A DNA stretch of 35,690 nt, from assembly GCA_030595785.1 (NCBI GenBank), contig JAUVCG010000004.1:1-35690 (forward strand), given 5' to 3'. Source of the DNA: Kiritimatiellales bacterium. GTDB taxonomy: Bacteria > Verrucomicrobiota > Kiritimatiellia > Kiritimatiellales > Pontiellaceae. This document shows, piece by piece, positions 9,555 to 16,246 of this stretch (positions within the stretch are counted from its first letter, which is position 1; the number at the start of each line of letters is the position of its first letter). A model generated the notes under the pieces. It was not told the DNA's origin, did no database searches, and saw only the letters and a program-made list of their open reading frames with translations. The position numbers and the translations under genes are program-made.

Positions 9555-10256
9555 ATGATGAAGTATATAAATAAAGGGTTCCTATGCTTGGCGATTGCCG
9601 GGCTGGGGATTTCTGCAACGGCCGACGAATTTTTTGATTTTGAATCAGATAATGTCGGTTATTCTTACGGTGGCAGTGCAGTTGTCGTCGCTGGGGGAAG
9701 TGCCAGTGCGCAGTCGCTTGAGCTGCCTGCCACAAGCAACAGCTCCGGCTATGTGCCCTTGACGCCTATTGACCAGGCAGATGACTCAACAACCGTCCAA
9801 TTCGATGCGCAGTGGAGTGATTCCAATAATGGAGATTTTGGGATAGGATTATCCGAGGTTGCTACTATTAGCGAGTGGAATCAGTTCGGTCCTTATGTGG
9901 CAGGGACCACTGCTGGCGACCTACTTTATAGGGACGGCGGTAGTTCCCTTAAACTCACCACCCTCCCCGTTGACTTCAGTATACATGATTGGCACACCTT
10001 CAAAATGGTTTTGAGCCAAACCACTGAAACCTACGACCTGTTTATTGATGGAGTTCAGTATGCAACGGGCGCAGCATATCGCGATCAAGGAACCAATGAA
10101 GACCTTGTAACTTTAGGCATGAAGGGAAATAGTGACTCCACAACTGGTTTTGCCAGAGTAGATAACATTACTGTGATTCCTGAGCCGGCCACTCTGGGCA
10201 TGGTTGCCGCGTTTGGAGGGGGACTCCTCTTCATCCGCCGCCGCTTAATGATCTAG
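9555..10256 (+). CDS. PEP-CTERM sorting domain protein with LamG/jelly-roll-like domain
   Basis: Signal peptide; single domain; C-terminus VIPEPATLGMVAAFGGGLLFIRRRLMI is a canonical PEP-CTERM tripartite signal. Confidence 0.88.
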   Translation: MMKYINKGFLCLAIAGLGISATADEFFDFESDNVGYSYGGSAVVVAGGSASAQSLELPATSNSSGYVPLTPIDQADDSTTVQFDAQWSDSNNGDFGIGLSEVATISEWNQFGPYVAGTTAGDLLYRDGGSSLKLTTLPVDFSIHDWHTFKMVLSQTTETYDLFIDGVQYATGAAYRDQGTNEDLVTLGMKGNSDSTTGFARVDNITVIPEPATLGMVAAFGGGLLFIRRRLMI

Positions 10257-10282
10257 TATTTCGCGAATTGGAAATCTGATCG

Positions 10283-10315
10283 GGCCGGAATTGATTTTTC
10301 TTTTCCGGCCTTTTT
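10283..10315 (+). terminator. Rho-independent terminator after PEP-CTERM gene
   Basis: GGCCGGAA ... TTCCGGCC followed by TTTTT. Confidence 0.75.
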
Positions 10316-10422
10316 CGGCTAAAAGGTCGCCGGGGGCGAATGGATCCCGAATATCTGTTCACTGCAATCAGGAGCCCCTGCCTCACGGACTGGGTTCTGA
10401 ACATTTAGAAGGATTATTGAAG

Positions 10423-13311
10423 ATGAAAAAGTTATGCCTCATGAGTTTGCTAGGGCTGTTGGGCTCTATGGGTGTATTGCAACCCGTTTATGCGGAATGG
10501 GTGTTGCTGGATGATTTTAATTCGTATTTCGAGTCTTCTGACATCTCCACCGTTTCGGGGAGTGGATGGGTGACGCCGGATAAACCCTTCGCGGTGGTGC
10601 CAGCACCGGATAGCGATGGTGGATTCGGGCTACGCAATGCCGAAATGCCGGAAAGCTCAACGGCTGCCCGGAAGGATTTAATGCAAACGGTGAGTTCCGG
10701 CAAGGCTGCCCTGCGATTCAGGTTCCACACGTCGGACAAGGGGTGCGGAACCGCGATGGGTTTTTCGAATGGTGATGATAACGAGTACACCGCCTTCAAT
10801 GCGTATGCAAGTTTCAGCAGTTCCGGCGATTTTCTCGTTCGGGACGGAGCGAGCAATTATACGACCGATCAGAGCGACTCCGTGCTGGCAAACACGTGGT
10901 ACACGCTTTGGCTGGTTGCCGACAAGGGGAGCAATAGCTACGAAGCTTGGATTCAAGGCGGTGTTTTTTCAACACAGACACAACTTTCCCATTCAACAGG
11001 GGATTCCTCCTTTGCATTTCGCTCAACGGATAGCATCCAGGAGTTCCAGATGGTCAAGTCGACCACCGGGGTTGGGGAAGTCCTGATCATTGATGATATC
11101 TATGTGGACTACACGGGAGAATTAGCTCCAGAACCAGCAGGGCTGGTGGTTTATTTTTCCATAGAGGGGAGTTCAAACGTGACCGTCAATGCTACGGGAC
11201 TGTCCGGGTTGCTGGAATATACGCTGCAAAGCACATCGAGTTTGGTGTCTGGAACGTGGATGAATGTCGCCCCGCCGGTGTCTGGAGTGATTGAAGCCAA
11301 TTGGTCGACTCCTCTTGACGCCCCTGCAGGTTTTTTCCGTGTTGTTGGAGTCGAAGCCTGGATAGCCGATCTGGCTTTGTTTCAGGAGCAGTTTGTTGAC
11401 ATCCATGCAAATGATCCCCCCGAGAGCTCGACCGTGCAGGAATTTCTCGATACCCAACTGGCGAATGGAAGCTGGCTGGCCATTGATTATACCAGCACCG
11501 TGCCGGGAAACTGGCCAACGCGCGAGCATTTAGACCGGCTTGTCGCAATGGCAGTGGCCTATGTCAGCCCAGATTCATCTTTCTATCATGATGCAACGCT
11601 GAAAAACGGGATTCTTGTCGGATTGGAATTCTGGCTGGATAATGATTTTCGAAATAGCAACTGGTACAATGATCAGATTGGGGTGCCGGAGCGGATTGGC
11701 AAGGTAATGGTGCTGCTGGGGTCGGAGATGCCGGATTCATTGGTGGACCAAGCGATGGGAACGGTTTTCAGTAGTTCACGAACCTTTTTTGGCCTAACCG
11801 GTCAGAACAAGGTTTGGAAAGCGGGCGTTGAGCTGATGAAAGGCTGGCTGAACAGCGATGCCGGGCTAGTAGAGGAGGCCGCCACCGAAATTTGGTCGGA
11901 GTTGCTGGTCACAACCGGTGAGGGAATCCAACCGGATTGGAGCTTTTATCAGCACGGAGCCATGTTCCAGATCGGCAACTACGGCCTCTCCTTTGCAGAA
12001 AGCCAGAGCCTTTGGGTCGGCGCATTGAATGAGACCCTTTTTGAGGTTGATGAAACCCGGCTGGATATTCTGAGAAACTTCTTGCTGAACGGGTGTGCGT
12101 GGGTGCTTTGGAACGACATGTTTGACCTGAGTGCATGCGGGCGGCAGATTGACGAGGGGAATCAGGCCGGAAAAGGGGCGCGGCTTCGTAGCCTCTTGGC
12201 GAGAATGGAAACGGTGGATACCGCTTATCAAGCGGACTACGCAACCCGTCTTCAATGGCCGAACGAGCTGGTGGGGAGCAAGGTTTTCTGGCGCTCGGAT
12301 TTTACGATGCACCGCCGCACGAATTGGTATGCTTCGGTAAGAATGTGTTCCAACCGCATTGAGGGCGGTGAGGATACAAATGAGGAGAATATGCTGGGCC
12401 TACACCAATCCGATGGAGTTCTGCTGGTTCACCAGACCGGTCAGGAATATGCCGACATCGCCGGACTGTGGAACTGGCGCCGCCCACCGGGAACCACGGT
12501 GGATCAAGGCATTTCCAATCTGCGCCCCACGGATAGTGCCATGTTGGGCCGTACGGCGTTTGTCGGAGGTTTGGGCGATCATGATGCCGGGGTTTCCTCC
12601 ATGATGTATGAACGTAACTCACTGTCCGCCCGGAAGGCATGGTTTTTTGAGGAGAACGCGATCATCTGTCTCGGGGCGGGAATTGATGGAACGACCCTTT
12701 CCAACGTGTTTACCTCCATCGAACAATCGCTTCTGAACGGATCGGTCACTAGTTCGGTCGGATCGGTTTCAGTTGGAAAAACAGCGCTGCCGGCGGGAGC
12801 ATGGGTTCATCATGCCGACATCGGCTATCAATTGGAGCAGGCGGCAAGCGTGCAGGTTGAGACCGTTGTCGGAAACTGGGAAGACGTGTTTTACAATCTC
12901 GGAAACCGGCCCGTCACGGGAGAAGTATTTAGTGTCTGGATGGATCATGGCCAGTCACCGGGTCAACAAACCTACGCCTATACGGTCTATCCGCAGACCA
13001 GCGCGAGCGAGATGGCAAGCAGAATTCAGAACCACCAGACCACGATTCTCTCGAATACAACCGAATTGCAGGCCACGGAAGGAGCCCAAGGCGTTCATGC
13101 GGTCTTTTACTCCGCCGGACAGCTGTCCACAGGAGCCGGAAATGTGATTGAAGTTAGCGACCCCTGCATTCTTAGCTTGCGGTCGAATATCCTGCAGGTC
13201 TGCGATCCCACCCAAAGCCTAAACTCCATTACCGTGACGGTTGATGGGCAAGCAGCGTTGGTGGATCTCCCAACGGGGGGATACGCCGGAAAACAGGTGA
13301 TTGTACAATGA
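10423..13311 (+). CDS. Polysaccharide lyase family 8-like (hyaluronate/chondroitin/xanthan lyase superfamily) with N-terminal jelly-roll-like domain
   Basis: WYNDQIGVPERIGKVMVLLG, QPDWSFYQHGAMFQIGNYGLSFAESQSLW (His/Tyr catalytic region), MHRRTNWYASVRMCSNRIEGGEDTNEENMLGLHQSDGVLLVHQTGQEY...LWNWRRPPGTTVD typical of PL8. Signal peptide MKKLCLMSLLGLLGSMGVLQPVYA; true start near 10423 rather than 10291. Confidence 0.88.
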   Translation: MKKLCLMSLLGLLGSMGVLQPVYAEWVLLDDFNSYFESSDISTVSGSGWVTPDKPFAVVPAPDSDGGFGLRNAEMPESSTAARKDLMQTVSSGKAALRFRFHTSDKGCGTAMGFSNGDDNEYTAFNAYASFSSSGDFLVRDGASNYTTDQSDSVLANTWYTLWLVADKGSNSYEAWIQGGVFSTQTQLSHSTGDSSFAFRSTDSIQEFQMVKSTTGVGEVLIIDDIYVDYTGELAPEPAGLVVYFSIEGSSNVTVNATGLSGLLEYTLQSTSSLVSGTWMNVAPPVSGVIEANWSTPLDAPAGFFRVVGVEAWIADLALFQEQFVDIHANDPPESSTVQEFLDTQLANGSWLAIDYTSTVPGNWPTREHLDRLVAMAVAYVSPDSSFYHDATLKNGILVGLEFWLDNDFRNSNWYNDQIGVPERIGKVMVLLGSEMPDSLVDQAMGTVFSSSRTFFGLTGQNKVWKAGVELMKGWLNSDAGLVEEAATEIWSELLVTTGEGIQPDWSFYQHGAMFQIGNYGLSFAESQSLWVGALNETLFEVDETRLDILRNFLLNGCAWVLWNDMFDLSACGRQIDEGNQAGKGARLRSLLARMETVDTAYQADYATRLQWPNELVGSKVFWRSDFTMHRRTNWYASVRMCSNRIEGGEDTNEENMLGLHQSDGVLLVHQTGQEYADIAGLWNWRRPPGTTVDQGISNLRPTDSAMLGRTAFVGGLGDHDAGVSSMMYERNSLSARKAWFFEENAIICLGAGIDGTTLSNVFTSIEQSLLNGSVTSSVGSVSVGKTALPAGAWVHHADIGYQLEQAASVQVETVVGNWEDVFYNLGNRPVTGEVFSVWMDHGQSPGQQTYAYTVYPQTSASEMASRIQNHQTTILSNTTELQATEGAQGVHAVFYSAGQLSTGAGNVIEVSDPCILSLRSNILQVCDPTQSLNSITVTVDGQAALVDLPTGGYAGKQVIVQ

Positions 13312-13694
13312 AAATCGAACATCTTGCTTATCAGGTAGCTGATCCGGCAACCGTGGCCAACTGGTATGGGGAACAGCTTGGCTTTACCGTCAAACGGGCA
13401 TCTGATTCGCCGGTTCCAGTTCGCTTCCTAGCGGATGAAACAGGACAGGTGATGCTTGAGATTTACAACAATCCAACCGTCGAAACGCCAGACTACGCTT
13501 CGATGGATCCTCTTCTGCTCCACCTCGCCTTTGTCTGCGATGATGTGCCCGGAACGGTAGACCGGTTGGTGGGCGCGGGTGCCAGCAAGCTATCTGGGCC
13601 AGAGAAGCTCGATAGCGGAGACCAATTGGCCATGCTGCGCGACCCGTGGGGGTTGGCGATCCAGCTTTGTTGCCGTGCCCAGCCGATGGTGTGA
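13308..13694 (+). CDS. VOC (glyoxalase/bleomycin-resistance) superfamily protein
   Basis: MKIEHLAYQVADPATVANWYGEQLGFTVKRA...LHLAFVCDDVPGTVDRLVGAGAS...LRDPWGLAIQLC; ATGA overlap with PL8 gene. Confidence 0.88.
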   Translation: MKIEHLAYQVADPATVANWYGEQLGFTVKRASDSPVPVRFLADETGQVMLEIYNNPTVETPDYASMDPLLLHLAFVCDDVPGTVDRLVGAGASKLSGPEKLDSGDQLAMLRDPWGLAIQLCCRAQPMV

Positions 13695-13717
13695 TTCGCA
13701 TGGGGGATTCGCACATG

Positions 13718-13731
13718 GTTCATATGTGAAC
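13718..13731 (+). promoter_or_regulatory. Putative operator GTTCATATGTGAAC upstream of multidomain lectin-like gene
   Basis: Perfect GTTCA-N4-TGAAC inverted repeat; followed by GTTTTTTAAATTTTTT. Confidence 0.65.
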
Positions 13732-13938
13732 GTTTTTTAAATTTTTTAGATTATGTTTTTGTGTAACGCCTTTTTGTTAATGTACTCTGCTCCCATATCG
13801 GAAAAGGCATGTAGCCGGATGGGGAAATGCAAGGTTGCAAGCTGTAAAGTTCGGTGGAAACAAATGAGTTGGCTCCGGTGAAAACCCGAGCTGGAAAATC
13901 GTGGCACGCATGATGGTCATGCAACAAATAGGGGAAGT

Positions 13939-15864
13939 ATGATGAAAACAAGAGTAAAAGTATGTGCAGGGATTGCTTTGCTGCTTGGTGCAGTGATGAG
14001 TATTAACGCTCAAATCGTTACGAATGTGGTGGAGGAGTTTGATTTTGAATCAGATGCTCCCGGTACAAGTTACGGGGGCAATGCCGTCGTCGCTACTGGA
14101 GGAAGTGCCAGTGCGCAGTCGCTTGAGCTGCCTGCCACAAGCAACAGCTCCGGCTATGTGCCCTTGACGCCTATTGACCAGGCAGATGACTCAACAACCG
14201 TCCAATTCGATGCGCAGTGGAGTAGTTCCAATAATGGAGATATTGGGATAGGATTATCCGAGGTTGCTACTATTAGCGAGTGGAATCAGTTCGGTCCTTA
14301 TGTGGCAGGGACCACTGCTGGTGCCCTACTTCATAGGGACGGTGGTGCTTCCGTTCCGGTACCCAACCTCCCCGTTGGCTTCAGTATAAATGATTGGCAC
14401 ACCTTCAAAATGGTTTTGAGCCAAACCACTGAAACCTACGACCTGTTTATTGATGGAGTTCAGTATGCAACGGACGCAGCATATCGCGATCAAGGAACCA
14501 ATGAAGACCTTGTAACTTTAGGCATGAAGGGAAATAGTGCCTCCACAACTGGTTTTGCCAGAATAGACAACATTGTGGTCAAGGCCGCTTTTGACCTTTC
14601 GGAAAACCATCCTCCGGTGTTCTCGGAGAATCCAATCACCGGAACCAATGCCACAGAGGGTGTCGCCTACAGCGATACCATCGCAGGCTCCGCAATAGAT
14701 CCCAATGGCGATCAGGTGTACTACTATAAAGTGAGCGGACCGGATTGGTTGATTGTTGCAACCAATGGGGATCTATCCGGCACTCCTGATGTTGCGGGCG
14801 GCGGGGGTGTAATTGGATTTGGCGTGAGCGCATCCGACGGTTCGCTCTCAAACCAAGCGACGTTGAACATTGATGTCACCCTCGAAGATGGCGCAACCAT
14901 TTTCGAGGCCACAATCGATGATAACCTGCTCAATGCTGCAAACTGGAGTGAAGGCCTTCCCTCCGGCAACGCCAGAACAGAAGGTGTGATCGCCATCGAT
15001 GGCTCGTATACAGGCGTCACCCAACTCCATCCATGGATATCCGGAGCAACCGTTGTCGTCTCCAACAACGCTGTTTTAACCCTAGCCTACGACCTGTCGG
15101 TCAAGGATGCAACGATGATCGTCAACGATGCTACCCTCATCATTGCCGACGATATCTACATTGAAGGCGGTACGCTGATTTTCAATGCCGGCAGTGCGTC
15201 ATCCTGTACCGATGATCTTCGGGCAACCAAGTTTGGGGGAAAGATCATCATCAATGGCGGAACACATTCCTCGGGGCCTGATCCCGACCATAGTGTCGGC
15301 GCAAGCGCAACGTGTGGAATGGAGCTTCTTGGTGGCACCATAACAGCTGGTTCATTCAGCTTTGCAGCCGGATCGACCAATAGCGTTGGCGGTTCCGCGG
15401 TTCTGGCCAGCGCAGGTTCATCGACCACATTTGTCGACGCGGAGGGAGCGATTGACCTTGCTCCGGACTGGACCGGTTCATGGACTATTGGATCTTTTGT
15501 TGCCGGCGACTGGAAGACCATCGTGACCAACACCGCCAATGGCTTCACCTTGGAGGGCACAGCGATTGATGGGGCAAGCTTCGACGTTGGTTTTGCCGTT
15601 TCACCCGATGGAACGACCCTGACCAGAGTCTTCACCAAGATTCCTGCCGAACTTTCTATCGCACCGGTTTCCGGCGGCACAGAAATCGAGATTTCATGGT
15701 TTGGAGAGCCGTTGCTGGTCTATGAGGTGCAAACCAACTCCAATCTAATTATTTCAGAGGGTTGGCAGCCGTTTATGATCAATATTGATGGCGAAGGAGA
15801 AACCATCACCGTCACCAATATGATTGGACCAGACCAAACCTTCTACCGGGTCATTACGAAATAA
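13939..15864 (+). CDS. Secreted multidomain protein: jelly-roll/LamG-like domain, He_PIG/cadherin-like Ig domain, beta-helix-like repeats, C-terminal 'FYRV' domain
   Basis: Signal peptide; N-terminal domain nearly identical to 9555 protein; NHPPVFSENPITGTNATEGVAYSDTIAGSAIDPNGDQVYYYKVSGPDWL...GDLSGTPDVAG Ig-like; ends YEVQTNSNLIISEGWQPF...DQTFYRVITK. Confidence 0.85.
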   Translation: MMKTRVKVCAGIALLLGAVMSINAQIVTNVVEEFDFESDAPGTSYGGNAVVATGGSASAQSLELPATSNSSGYVPLTPIDQADDSTTVQFDAQWSSSNNGDIGIGLSEVATISEWNQFGPYVAGTTAGALLHRDGGASVPVPNLPVGFSINDWHTFKMVLSQTTETYDLFIDGVQYATDAAYRDQGTNEDLVTLGMKGNSASTTGFARIDNIVVKAAFDLSENHPPVFSENPITGTNATEGVAYSDTIAGSAIDPNGDQVYYYKVSGPDWLIVATNGDLSGTPDVAGGGGVIGFGVSASDGSLSNQATLNIDVTLEDGATIFEATIDDNLLNAANWSEGLPSGNARTEGVIAIDGSYTGVTQLHPWISGATVVVSNNAVLTLAYDLSVKDATMIVNDATLIIADDIYIEGGTLIFNAGSASSCTDDLRATKFGGKIIINGGTHSSGPDPDHSVGASATCGMELLGGTITAGSFSFAAGSTNSVGGSAVLASAGSSTTFVDAEGAIDLAPDWTGSWTIGSFVAGDWKTIVTNTANGFTLEGTAIDGASFDVGFAVSPDGTTLTRVFTKIPAELSIAPVSGGTEIEISWFGEPLLVYEVQTNSNLIISEGWQPFMINIDGEGETITVTNMIGPDQTFYRVITK

Positions 15865-15887
15865 ACATCGAGTGGCCGATCTGGGAA

Positions 15888-15913
15888 AAGCACCTGCAAA
15901 GGTGCTTTTTTTA
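15888..15913 (+). terminator. Rho-independent terminator
   Basis: AAGCACCT-GCAA-AGGTGCTTTTTTT. Confidence 0.8.
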
Positions 15914-15981
15914 TTCGTCTTGATTGGATATGATTAAGTGGCCGGCGTTCCTCAAGCCTCTTTGCTCGAGCCACCGCCAGT

Positions 15982-16002
15982 GGCTCTAAGAGCCGCCACT
16001 AC
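15982..16002 (-). repeat. REP-like hairpin: GTAG-TGGC-GGCTC-TTA-GAGCC (minus strand)
   Basis: ggctctaagagccgccactac identical over this span to the copy at 4531-4551. Confidence 0.65.
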
Positions 16003-16080
16003 ATGCCCCTCAAGAACGCAACAAAGATAACGCGGTCTTGGCCGCCCCACCCAACGCCCAAACCAAGAAAAATAGATATT

Positions 16081-16094
16081 ATCCATATCTGGAC
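16081..16094 (+). promoter_or_regulatory. Putative operator ATCCATATCTGGAC upstream of GH105 gene
   Basis: Inverted repeat TCCA-N4-TGGA; 11/14 match to GTTCATATTTGGAC; followed by GATTTTGTTTTTTTCG. Confidence 0.6.
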
Positions 16095-16246
16095 GATTTT
16101 GTTTTTTTCGATAATAAGGACTGGTAAACACCCGTGGGTTATCGTTTTGTGTCGGGTGATCGGGGGCATGCTCCTGCGGAGACGGGATCCGGAGCCCGAC
16201 CCCAAAAACCACAAGACCTCGTCACAACCAAACTCGGAGTGGAATT

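Noticed and set aside
13740-13938. Structured-looking leader before the 13939 gene (including GCATGA-tgg-TCATGC at 13908-13922), considered as a riboswitch
   Set aside because: Does not match the conserved cores of riboswitch classes I know (c-di-GMP, cobalamin, etc.); only a small hairpin is certain.
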